From Aporhodopirellula aestuarii (lineage in GTDB: Bacteria; Planctomycetota; Planctomycetia; Pirellulales; Pirellulaceae): DNA of 64,000 nucleotides. A program made the position numbers and the translations under genes. Where the stretch lies: assembly GCF_023701485.1 (NCBI RefSeq), contig NZ_JAMQBK010000065.1, forward strand, positions 20,226-84,225, read 5' to 3'. The notes beneath the pieces were generated by a model, which saw only the letters and a program-made list of their open reading frames with translations, did not search any database and was not told the origin of the DNA. Position 1 is the first letter of the stretch; every line of letters begins with the position of its first letter. Positions 56,319 to 64,000 of the stretch are shown piece by piece.

Positions 56319-56728
56319 CGTATTAGCTGGGCCTTCGGCAAACTGCCGTCGTCTGTGGGGGCATGTTGTTTCCCACTCGCGGCGGTTTTCGTAGTAATTA
56401 AATGATCAATGATTCGCGTCAACGCGATTGGCGATGGGGGAAACGCGAGTCTCAGAATTTCGCAGTTGAGGGTTACGCAACTGGGCATGCCCACGTCAAG
56501 AGCACGCGAGCTCGCAGCCCGTTCAGGGGGTATGTTAGCCCGTGTGCAGGCGTTTTGCAATTTACATTTTACCACGCCCCGTAGTACCGTTTTTTACGCC
56601 CTGATCTTGTCTATCATCCGCCCGGCATCTTCGTTCTGTCCTCTTCCGGATGTCTCCTATCGAAGAGACGGCGTCCGAGTTCGCTCGGTAAAGTCGGACG
56701 CTTCCTTCACCTTTCGCGGATCATCGTT
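56319..56728. other. Divergent intergenic region (glmS / DUF502 gene)
   Basis: These 410 bases separate two divergent genes and must hold both promoters. The left part (56390-56420) is AT-rich. No coding frame, RNA gene or clear operator is recognised. Confidence 0.45.
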
Positions 56729-57376
56729 GTGAAAAAACATGTCACCCGGCACCTGTCGTTTCTACGCGCTACGGCGATCGGTGGGATTTTCTTTCTACTG
56801 CCGTTTGTCGTTTTGTGCTTTTTCCTAGGCCAGATCGCACAGGTGGTGGTAGCCGTTGCGGTTGAGATCCAGCCTTTTTTGCGGGACCAACTCGGCATCA
56901 ACGATGCTACCGGGTATGTGTTGATTTTTGGGATCGCATTGTTGGTAATTGTGCTGGTGTGTTTTGCCGCGGGGATTCTGGCCAGCCGGTCGGTAGCCCG
57001 GCAATTCACCGGTTGGGTCGAGAAATACCTTTTAATGATGTTCCCGCGTTACGCCATCTTCAAGGAGCAACTCAGCGGGAATATTGGTGGCGATATCGCA
57101 AAAAATCGTCTGAAACCGGTGCATGTACGGTTGGAGGGGTATTCCCGCTTGGCGTTCGAGGTCGAGCGATCGACGGATTCTGAGCAATTGACACACGCGG
57201 AACTGGTGACGTTGTACTTGCCCGGGGCCCCCGACCCCTGGAGCGGCACGGTGATCAATGTCACGCCGGATCGGATCGACCCGATCGAAGCACCCTTTCC
57301 GGACGTTCTCGGGGCGTTTGAGAAGCTCGGGCTCGATTCGCAAAAGATTCTGCGCGGGCAATCGGTTCACGAATAG
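56729..57376 (+). CDS. DUF502 family membrane protein
   Basis: The 215-residue product starts with GTG 56729 (MKKHVTRHLSFLRATAIGG). Two membrane helices (residues ~14-44 and ~62-86) flank a short loop, then a cytoplasmic beta domain contains the family blocks PRYAIFKEQLS, RLEGYSRLAFEVER, VTLYLPGAPDPWSGTVINVTPDRI and APFPDVLGAFEKLGL. DUF502 proteins are widespread and uncharacterised, and some homologues are linked to envelope or lipid functions. It appears to be a single gene. Confidence 0.88.
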   Translation: MKKHVTRHLSFLRATAIGGIFFLLPFVVLCFFLGQIAQVVVAVAVEIQPFLRDQLGINDATGYVLIFGIALLVIVLVCFAAGILASRSVARQFTGWVEKYLLMMFPRYAIFKEQLSGNIGGDIAKNRLKPVHVRLEGYSRLAFEVERSTDSEQLTHAELVTLYLPGAPDPWSGTVINVTPDRIDPIEAPFPDVLGAFEKLGLDSQKILRGQSVHE

Positions 57377-57549
57377 TCCGGCTGAGGGCGCAAGAAGCGC
57401 AGCGGTGTCTGGGATATCCTGTTCGCCTCGCTCTGTTTATCCTAATAGGAAGCTGTTTTGATCTTTAGAGAACTCGTCATTCTCTCCGCTGAACGTTCAC
57501 TCCGCTGGGCTGGCTCGACGCCAGATCCGGTTAGTCAGGTTCTATCGCG

Positions 57550-59154
57550 ATGAGCGAATTCCTTCTCTACTACCGTCGACCTGATCCCACCACGTGGGTG
57601 TACTTGTCGTCGTTTTTGACGATCGGTCTGTTTTTCGTTTTTCGGCGATTTTGGAGCATTCGAAATCTCGACATCCTTCTGTTGATCCTGCTCGCACCAG
57701 GATTGCTGATGGTGAACGAGGGGTATCGTCGACAAACACGTTTGGACCGCGAGCTGGTGCAATCCCTCACTCTCAAACGGGCTGCCGAAGACCAACCAGC
57801 CGATTCGTCGGACGCGATGTCCTCGGAAGCAGTCCAGTCCGATGCGGTTCAGCGTGGGGCGTCATCGAATGGGAATCCGATAGGCGAACCGCCTCAGAGT
57901 CTGGAGAAATCGAGCGGCCCGATCCCGGGGGCTGCGACAGATCAAACGCTCGTTGCCGCGATTCAACCGGACGCGTTGTTGATCGATTCGCCAGGACCTG
58001 ACGTTGACCCCGATGACCCTCGTACGCCAGCACAGATCGCCGCGTACGACTCCGCGATCGGTTTGCGACGTGGCGGTTTTATCTGGCTGTTTGTCATCGA
58101 GATGGGCCTCATGATTCGGATGCTGCTCGATCCGTTGATGGTTCGTCGTCCACTGCTCGATCCCAACCTGACGACGGGCGGTTTGAATTTTCTTGGCATT
58201 TCGTTGTTCATTTTCATGATGGCAAACGTCGTCGCCAGTACGCCGGAGATTCAGCGTGAACAGGGGCCGGAATTGGGGCCGGGTTATGCGTTGATGAACA
58301 TGTTGCCGACGATTCCCGTGCGACCGATCAGTGACGTACTTGGTGGCGCTGAACCACCCACGCTCGATGAACTGTCACCGGCTCAACAAAGCCGTGCTGC
58401 GATCGCCAAGATCATTGCGATCATTAGCCAGTCGGCGATCCTGATCGGCATTCTGTTGATCGGTAACCGCCACTTCGGCAACCTTCGGTCCGGTGCCGGT
58501 TGTGCGACTTTGTATCTCCTGATGCCGTACACCGCTCAAATGACCGGGAGGGTCGATCACGTCGTCCCCGCAGCGTTATTGCTGTGGGCGATTTTGTTGT
58601 ATCGGAAGCCGTTCTTTTCGGGTTTGTTTGTCGGAGCCGCGGCCGGATTGGTGTATTACCCGTTGTTCCTCTTGCCGCTCTGGTTCAGTTTTTATTGGCA
58701 GCGTGGGGCGCGGCGGTTTGCCATCGGCGTGTTGTCGATGTTATGCGTCTTGATGGCGCTGCTCGTACTCGGCGGGACGGAGCCATTCTTCGAGCACTTG
58801 CGCCAAATGTTCGGTCTGTTCTTCCCCACCCAAGATCCACGCGGGGTTTGGGAGTTGGGATGGAACCCTGTATGGCGTTTGCCGGTGATCGTGGCGTTTG
58901 TGATTTTGAGTGTGTTCTTGGCGGTTTGGCCGGCTCAGAAAAACCTGGGGATCCTCATCAGTTGTTCGGCGGCGTTGATGATCGCGGCTCAATTTTGGCA
59001 CGGCTATGGCGGAGGTCTCTACATGGGATGGTTCCTGCCGTTGTTGTTGCTGACCATTTTCCGACCTAACTTGCAGGATCGCATCGCATTGAAAGTCATC
59101 GATGCTGCCAAAACCTCGCAACCCCGTGTGCCCGCGCGAATGGATGCAGCCTGA
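57550..59154 (+). CDS. Polytopic membrane protein, possibly GT-C glycosyltransferase-like
   Basis: The 534-residue protein has a membrane helix pair at 15-55, a long hydrophilic Ser/Gln/Asp-rich loop (75-165) and about nine further helices from 170 to 515. Blocks such as LMPYTAQMTGRVDHVVPAALLLWAILLYRKPFFSGLFVGAAAGLVYYPLFLLPLW resemble DUF2029/GT87-type mannosyltransferases, but no conserved acidic loop motif can be confirmed. It ends 5 bp before the MutS-like gene, so the two are surely co-transcribed. Confidence 0.65.
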   Translation: MSEFLLYYRRPDPTTWVYLSSFLTIGLFFVFRRFWSIRNLDILLLILLAPGLLMVNEGYRRQTRLDRELVQSLTLKRAAEDQPADSSDAMSSEAVQSDAVQRGASSNGNPIGEPPQSLEKSSGPIPGAATDQTLVAAIQPDALLIDSPGPDVDPDDPRTPAQIAAYDSAIGLRRGGFIWLFVIEMGLMIRMLLDPLMVRRPLLDPNLTTGGLNFLGISLFIFMMANVVASTPEIQREQGPELGPGYALMNMLPTIPVRPISDVLGGAEPPTLDELSPAQQSRAAIAKIIAIISQSAILIGILLIGNRHFGNLRSGAGCATLYLLMPYTAQMTGRVDHVVPAALLLWAILLYRKPFFSGLFVGAAAGLVYYPLFLLPLWFSFYWQRGARRFAIGVLSMLCVLMALLVLGGTEPFFEHLRQMFGLFFPTQDPRGVWELGWNPVWRLPVIVAFVILSVFLAVWPAQKNLGILISCSAALMIAAQFWHGYGGGLYMGWFLPLLLLTIFRPNLQDRIALKVIDAAKTSQPRVPARMDAA

Positions 59155-59159
59155 TACGG

Positions 59160-61241
59160 ATGTCGAATTCTTCTTCCCGCCCCGAGTCGACTCAAGCGGC
59201 CGAACTCGCTGGTGTCGCTGCCGAGGGGCAGCCCGTCGCCAATCCACTGGATAGCTGCGACGAAGCCCGTGCCCGATACCGTGATCGATTGGCGGGTATC
59301 GATTCGGAGCTCGAGCGGTTCACCGCAACCGACGCAAAACTCGGCACACTTCGGGTCGTGCTGTTTTTTGCACTGGTCGTTGGGATCGGTTTTTCGATCA
59401 CTACCGAGCATCCGTTCTGGATTACGATCGCCATCGGCGCGTTGTTGGCGTTTCTCGTAACAGTCGTGCGAAACGAATCGGTGCGAACCGAAATGGAAAT
59501 CCGACAAAATCAATCTCGCACGCTGAGCCGGTTAGCGAGACGATTGGATCGCGAGTGGAAATCGTTGGCGAGTGATTCGATCGGCAAGACTGCGGACGTC
59601 ATCCGGCTCAATGATCGGCAGCGTTTTCTTGCCGATGATTTGGATTTGGTGGGCGACGCGTCGTTGTTCCAGCTTGTTTCGATGGCCGCAACGACGCCCG
59701 GACAACGCACGCTGGCCAATTGGTTGACCAGTCCGGTGGATCCCAACGTCGCGCAAGATCGGCATCATGCGGTCCGATCATTGGCGACCGCACGTGAGCC
59801 ACGTTTGCGGTTCTATACCCTCGCCCGTGAAGTTGGAACTTCGACGGGCGATCCTGAATCGTTCGTCCAATGGGCGAGCAGTCCAGCATGGTTGCCGTCG
59901 AGACGTTGGCTGAATCCCTGGGCCAATTTGACCGCAATCGTATCGGTGGTTTGTCTCGCGGCATTGGTGTTGGCAACCGTGACCGAAAACCGTGATCTGA
60001 CGAGACTGTCATTTTTCGCGTTGATTGCAATTGCCGTGGTGAATTTATTGATCGCGTCGATCATGCTCGGCCCGGTTGCCCAGATTTTTTCGATCGCGAT
60101 TCAATCACGACGCAGCGTGGACGATTACGCCGAATTGTTTCAATCGGCGGAGTTGTTGCCTCACGATGCACCGGAGCATGACACCGAGAATCGCACCGCG
60201 CAGCGGATTCGTCGTGCACTATTGGGTGTCGGCGACGACCAGGGATCAGCCTCGGTCGCGATGAATCAACTTGCGTCCGTGGCCAAGGCCGGATCGCTCA
60301 AACATTCTGCGGGAACGTTTCTGATTTATTTGCCGTTGCAGGCGTTTGGTTTGTGGGATGTCCGGGTGTTGCGTCGACTCGAGGAATGGAAGGAACGTCA
60401 TGCTTCCCGCGTCGAGGAATGGTTCGTGGCACTTGGCGAACTCGAGTCCCTGCTCTCGCTGGCCGCGCTGGCCGATGAGTACCCGCAATGGGCATCGCCG
60501 CAGTGGGTTACCGATGGTGCTCTCGACGGCAACTCGGGTGAGAATGCGATCGTCGCGTGTGAGCGTTTGGGGCATCCGTTGCTGCGTGATGAGATCCGTG
60601 TCCGCAACGACGTATCGATCGGTCCGGCGGGCACGCTGTTGTTGGTGACCGGCAGTAACATGTCGGGTAAAAGTACGATGCTGCGGAGCGTCGGTTTGAA
60701 CGTCTCGCTGGCCATGGCAGGCGCGCCGGTTTGTTGTCGTCAGATGCGGTTACCGCCGATCGAAATGGCGACGAGCATCCGTGTCAGTGACGATCTCAGT
60801 CAGGGTGTGTCGTTCTACATGGCGGAACTGAATCGTTTGGCTGCCGTGGTGGAACACGCGCGAGAACTTCACGCGGCGGCAAAAAACGCCGAGGTTCCGG
60901 TGAGTGCATCGGACGCCGTGCCCGCTCGTCGGCGGTTGTTGTTCTTGCTCGACGAGATCTTGCAAGGTACGAACAGCCGCGAGCGACAAATCGCGGTGAC
61001 CCGCGTATTGGGAATGCTCGTCGAAAGTGGAGCGATCGGTGCGATCACGACTCACGATCTCGAACTCGCCGACGAGCCCGAGTTGCAACGCATCGCGCAC
61101 ACGGTCCATTTCCGCGAGACGATCACGCCTCACGCTGATGGCGATGAGCGGATGACGTTCGATTACGTGATGCGATCGGGCGTCTCACCCACCACCAACG
61201 CGCTCCGCCTGCTCGAAATGGTCGGGCTAGGCGAAGACTGA
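59160..61241 (+). CDS. Membrane-anchored MutS-like ATPase
   Basis: The 693-residue product ends in a MutS-family ABC-type ATPase: Walker A TGSNMSGKST (Lys504), DDLSQGVSFYMAEL, Walker B LLFLLDEILQGTNSRER (Asp598-Glu599) and ITTHDLEL. A MutS core (lever/clamp-like helices, ASLFQLVSMAATTPGQRTLANWLTSP) precedes it, but the N-terminal mismatch-recognition domain is absent. Instead there are hydrophobic pairs near 62-104 and 260-315 that look like membrane helices. Such membrane MutS homologues occur in several phyla and have no settled function; classical mismatch repair is unlikely. It is co-transcribed with the upstream membrane protein. Confidence 0.85.
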   Translation: MSNSSSRPESTQAAELAGVAAEGQPVANPLDSCDEARARYRDRLAGIDSELERFTATDAKLGTLRVVLFFALVVGIGFSITTEHPFWITIAIGALLAFLVTVVRNESVRTEMEIRQNQSRTLSRLARRLDREWKSLASDSIGKTADVIRLNDRQRFLADDLDLVGDASLFQLVSMAATTPGQRTLANWLTSPVDPNVAQDRHHAVRSLATAREPRLRFYTLAREVGTSTGDPESFVQWASSPAWLPSRRWLNPWANLTAIVSVVCLAALVLATVTENRDLTRLSFFALIAIAVVNLLIASIMLGPVAQIFSIAIQSRRSVDDYAELFQSAELLPHDAPEHDTENRTAQRIRRALLGVGDDQGSASVAMNQLASVAKAGSLKHSAGTFLIYLPLQAFGLWDVRVLRRLEEWKERHASRVEEWFVALGELESLLSLAALADEYPQWASPQWVTDGALDGNSGENAIVACERLGHPLLRDEIRVRNDVSIGPAGTLLLVTGSNMSGKSTMLRSVGLNVSLAMAGAPVCCRQMRLPPIEMATSIRVSDDLSQGVSFYMAELNRLAAVVEHARELHAAAKNAEVPVSASDAVPARRRLLFLLDEILQGTNSRERQIAVTRVLGMLVESGAIGAITTHDLELADEPELQRIAHTVHFRETITPHADGDERMTFDYVMRSGVSPTTNALRLLEMVGLGED

Positions 61242-61288
61242 ACGTGGATGGCGCGCCGTGTTAGTTCGGCAATCGACTTGGCCGCGAC

Positions 61289-63871
61289 TTAGATTTTGAG
61301 TTTCCGCCGGTACACCACGTCCCCGTTGGTGACGTACAGGTAGCTGTGATCAGGGCCCGCCAATGTGCAACTCGTCAGCGGTTTGGAGGGGTTTGGCGCC
61401 GGCAATACGCCACCCAGCCGACCTGTTGCGTCAAAAATTTGAACGCCCACCGCGCTGGTGATGTAATAGCGTCCCGATTTATCAACCGCCGATCCGTCTC
61501 CCCGTGACGCGGTGATGTACGGGGGCGGTTCGTTGAAAGCGAACTCGCCCTTGGGATCAATCGGCAGTCGCATCGTCATTGTTGGCATTTTGGCGTCAAG
61601 CGTTGCCCCCGCTCCGACTCGCATGGCCCACGCAAATTCGCCGCCGTGGTCGGACACGACGAGCGTGCTTCCGTCCGGCGAAAGCACAATCCCGTTGGGA
61701 CGTGTGATTCCTGAATCGACGACCGACGTTTCGCCGGTTTTGGGATTGATCCGGGTAACGTGTTTGTCTTTGGTTTCCGTGATCAGGATAAAACCGTCGT
61801 CGGTAACCGCTAAGTCATTGGGTGTTACGTTTTCGGCCACCACGTTGACTTCGCCGCTATCGACGTTGATCGAGATCACGCGTTTCTTCGCACCTTGGCA
61901 GCCATAGAGCGTCCCGTCGGGACCGAACTCCAGGCCGCTGACTGCTTCGGTGGCGATCTTTTCTCGGGTTCCATCGCTGTTAACGCGGTAGATCGCGGGA
62001 GCACGCATGTCGCTGAAATAGAAGTTGCCATCGGCGTCGGTGCAGGGCGCGTCTGCGAATCCGAGGTCCTCGGCGACAACTTCCCACGACTCACCGGGCA
62101 CGAGCAGGTTGAGTAGGGTCATGTCGCCACGCAGGTCATCGCTCGTGTCGATGGCGGGACGGCTCGTTTCGGTTCGCCACAACCATTTCATCGCGTCGGG
62201 TAATCGGGAGCTGCCATAGTCGGCGTTGTGGGCATATCCTTCGGCCCAGTCGAACCGAACGTCGTAACCCATGTATTGAAGGCTGGACGCCATCCGGCGG
62301 TTCGCCCACGGCCAACTGCCGAATGCATTGTCGACGTCACCGCTGGTGTCGGCCATGTAGATGCGAATCGGTTTGGGCTCGGTTTTGCGAACGAGTGCGG
62401 GGTACACGTTGCCGCCGCGCAGATTCGTAAAGCTGCCGACGCTGGAGTAGACCTTTGAAAACTGATCGGGACGCTCCCACGCGGCGGTGAAGGCGCAGAT
62501 CGCTCCGGAACTCGAACCTCCGATCGCTCGCATCAGCGGATCCTTCGAGACGTTGTAACGCCGTTCGACTTCGGGAAGGATTTCTTCGAGCAGGAACTTT
62601 GTGTAGCGGTCGCCAAGACTGTCGTATTCGAAACTGCGATTGGAGAACTTGTTCTTGACCTGAGGTTTGGTCGTGTCCTGACCAGGGTTAAGGAACACCG
62701 CGATCGTCGGTGGCATCTCTCCTTTAGCGATCAGATTGTCAAACACGGTCGGAATGCGCCACCGGCCGTTAACGTCCGACATGCGTTTGCCGTCTTGGAA
62801 GACCATCAATGCCGCGGGTTTTTCGGCGTCGTACTGCGCCGGGACGTAAACCCACCAATCGCGGACTGTGTCGTTGAAGATCTTTGATTTCCACGCTGGC
62901 ATTGCTTCGACTGTTCCGTGAGGCACCACAGGGTTTTTGACCGCGTCGGGGTGAGGTTGCCACGTCGGTTTCGTTTGATGGTTTTCGACTTGATCAGTCG
63001 GAGCGTTGTCGTCCCACAACCATCGCAGGGCTGAGGGAAGTACCGCACCGCCGTATTTTGCAGTGTGCCCCCCTTCGGTCATCACGAGTTTGCTTTGGTA
63101 TCCCGCGAATCGCAGTGCCGCCGACATGTCTTGGTTTGCCAACGGCCAGTTGCCGTGCAGGTTATTGAGATCGTCTTGGCCTTCGTGAAGGTAAACCTTG
63201 ATCGGTTTCGGATTGTCTTTCGTTTTGCGAATCAAGCCAGGGTAGGCCCACCCGCCGCGAATGTTGGTGAAGCTTCCGATGTGGCTGAGCACTTTGCCGA
63301 ATTGATTTGGCATTTCCCATGCGGCCGTCCAAGCACAGATTCCGCCCGAGGAGATTCCGCAAACGGCGCGGTTTTTCGGATCGTCTGAGACACGAATTCC
63401 GTCCAGGGCCACGGGCAGAAATTCTTCGACGAGAAACCGTGCGTAGCGATCTGACAGGGAGTCGTATTCGAAGGAGCGGTTGCTGCGATTCGCCGCGTCT
63501 GGTTTCGTCGCCCGAATCACGCCTGGGTTGACGAACACCGCGACGGTGACGGGGATGTCTCCTTTGTGGATCAAGTTGTCCAGGACGACCGGCACCCGAA
63601 ATGGGCCGGTGTCTTTGGCGTAGTTCAGCCCGTCCATGAACACCATCAGATTCGCCGGTTTCTCGGCATCGTATTGCGCGGGGACGTAGACGCGGTACTC
63701 ACGCGTCGTGCCCGGGAAAATTTTGCTTTGGTCAAAAACACCCGACGTGATTTTGCCGAGCGGGATTCCGTCTTGATGCGTGCGATCGATGTCGGACTTG
63801 TTCTCACCAAATGCCTGGATCGGCATACCGAACAACAGAGAGAATAGGACAATTACCGGAAGGGATTTCAT
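61289..63871 (-). CDS. Secreted protein with two tandem esterase domains and an SMP-30-like propeller
   Basis: ATG 63871 starts a signal peptide (MKSLPVIVLFSLLFGMPIQAFG); a frame open from 63916 is less likely. The 860-residue product has two homologous esterase-D-type alpha/beta-hydrolase domains (about 35-300 and 325-590). Each begins with REYRVYVPAQYDAEKPA-like or DWWVYVPAQYDAEKPA-like strands, and the nucleophile elbows are GISSG (Ser174) and GSSSG (Ser454). The C-terminal ~250 residues are an SMP-30/gluconolactonase-like six-bladed propeller (LEFGPDGTLYGCQGAKKR, NDLAVTDDGFILITETKD, RPNGIVLSPDGSTLVVSDHGG). It likely removes acyl or feruloyl groups from polysaccharides outside the cytoplasm. 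The two hydrolase domains suggest internal duplication. Confidence 0.88.
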   Translation of the reverse strand: MKSLPVIVLFSLLFGMPIQAFGENKSDIDRTHQDGIPLGKITSGVFDQSKIFPGTTREYRVYVPAQYDAEKPANLMVFMDGLNYAKDTGPFRVPVVLDNLIHKGDIPVTVAVFVNPGVIRATKPDAANRSNRSFEYDSLSDRYARFLVEEFLPVALDGIRVSDDPKNRAVCGISSGGICAWTAAWEMPNQFGKVLSHIGSFTNIRGGWAYPGLIRKTKDNPKPIKVYLHEGQDDLNNLHGNWPLANQDMSAALRFAGYQSKLVMTEGGHTAKYGGAVLPSALRWLWDDNAPTDQVENHQTKPTWQPHPDAVKNPVVPHGTVEAMPAWKSKIFNDTVRDWWVYVPAQYDAEKPAALMVFQDGKRMSDVNGRWRIPTVFDNLIAKGEMPPTIAVFLNPGQDTTKPQVKNKFSNRSFEYDSLGDRYTKFLLEEILPEVERRYNVSKDPLMRAIGGSSSGAICAFTAAWERPDQFSKVYSSVGSFTNLRGGNVYPALVRKTEPKPIRIYMADTSGDVDNAFGSWPWANRRMASSLQYMGYDVRFDWAEGYAHNADYGSSRLPDAMKWLWRTETSRPAIDTSDDLRGDMTLLNLLVPGESWEVVAEDLGFADAPCTDADGNFYFSDMRAPAIYRVNSDGTREKIATEAVSGLEFGPDGTLYGCQGAKKRVISINVDSGEVNVVAENVTPNDLAVTDDGFILITETKDKHVTRINPKTGETSVVDSGITRPNGIVLSPDGSTLVVSDHGGEFAWAMRVGAGATLDAKMPTMTMRLPIDPKGEFAFNEPPPYITASRGDGSAVDKSGRYYITSAVGVQIFDATGRLGGVLPAPNPSKPLTSCTLAGPDHSYLYVTNGDVVYRRKLKI

Positions 63872-63987
63872 GGGCGGCAAACCTAAAGGCAGGAAGGTGG
63901 AGGTGGGGAGGGGCAAAGTTCGAGCGGGACAGCACCAATTTTCACGTAGCTCAGTCTCTCGGGACGTCGATTGTATTAGTGCCTTTT

Positions 63988-64000
63988 TTAGCGGAACGGC
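63988..64000 (+). repeat. Start of another copy of the 125-bp repeat family (partial)
   Basis: The last 13 bases, TTAGCGGAACGGC, equal the conserved core of the tandem array at 16612-17340. They stand in the upstream region of the double-esterase gene and run off the window, which suggests the repeat is dispersed in the genome. Confidence 0.55.

Noticed and set aside
56319..56728. glmS ribozyme
   Set aside because: No recognisable pseudoknot core sequence is seen, and this ribozyme is known mainly from Firmicutes.

Overview
This 64 kb window looks like a chromosomal segment of a planctomycete of the Pirellulaceae (Rhodopirellula-like). This is inferred from gene content and style, not from a marker gene: many long secreted or membrane proteins (DUF1080, DUF5060, FG-GAP, PQQ propeller, tandem esterases), a caspase-like protease with an EF-hand, few convincing Shine-Dalgarno sites, frequent GTG/TTG starts, moderately high GC, and repetitive intergenic DNA. 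I saw no rRNA, tRNA, CRISPR array, phage or intact insertion sequence.

Layout. 1-6.8 kb: a truncated multihaem cytochrome c, ilvD (branched-chain amino acids), a DUF1080 protein, a secreted caspase-like peptidase and a membrane protein with a leucine-rich tail. 7.3-14.5 kb: a GspE/PilB-like secretion ATPase, a Tat-exported sugar-phosphate-isomerase-like protein, a small orphan protein and a TadE-TadG-TadE pilus-assembly trio. Two ~450 bp copies of a diverged repeat lie in inverted orientation around the isomerase-to-tad segment (8.77-9.22 and 14.05-14.51 kb). 14.7-27.8 kb: a DUF5060 glycosidase-like protein, six tandem copies of a 125 bp hairpin-rich repeat, then a run of large plus-strand genes. 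These encode a chitobiase-C-domain protein, an FG-GAP protein, a membrane PQQ propeller, and a 1198-residue PEP-synthase/rifampicin-phosphotransferase-like enzyme carrying a C-terminal membrane module that resembles DUF106/EMC3 proteins. A DinB-like protein follows.

27.8-37.7 kb (minus strand): a five-gene operon combining transglutaminase, circularly permuted ATP-grasp, alpha-E and DUF2126 amidoligase modules, with a perfect 9-bp inverted repeat in front of its first gene. This is a predicted peptide-bond-forming and processing pathway. 38-51.7 kb: a MazG-like pyrophosphatase, an SppA-like protein with Gly at the usual catalytic Ser position, class II ribonucleotide reductase nrdJ with a structured leader, an NhaD-type antiporter, an RND efflux adaptor/permease pair and a LmbE-type deacetylase. 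51.8-56.3 kb (minus): leuC-leuD, a small helical protein and glmS. 56.7-64 kb: a DUF502 membrane protein, a polytopic membrane protein coupled to a membrane-anchored MutS-like ATPase, and a secreted double-esterase/beta-propeller protein. The last 13 bases match the 125 bp repeat family.

Housekeeping genes (ilvD, leuCD, glmS, nrdJ) are interleaved with accessory envelope genes. The two most system-like loci are the FG-GAP/PQQ/phosphotransferase-membrane operon (19.1-26.5 kb) and the ATP-grasp/alpha-E/transglutaminase operon (27.8-37.7 kb).
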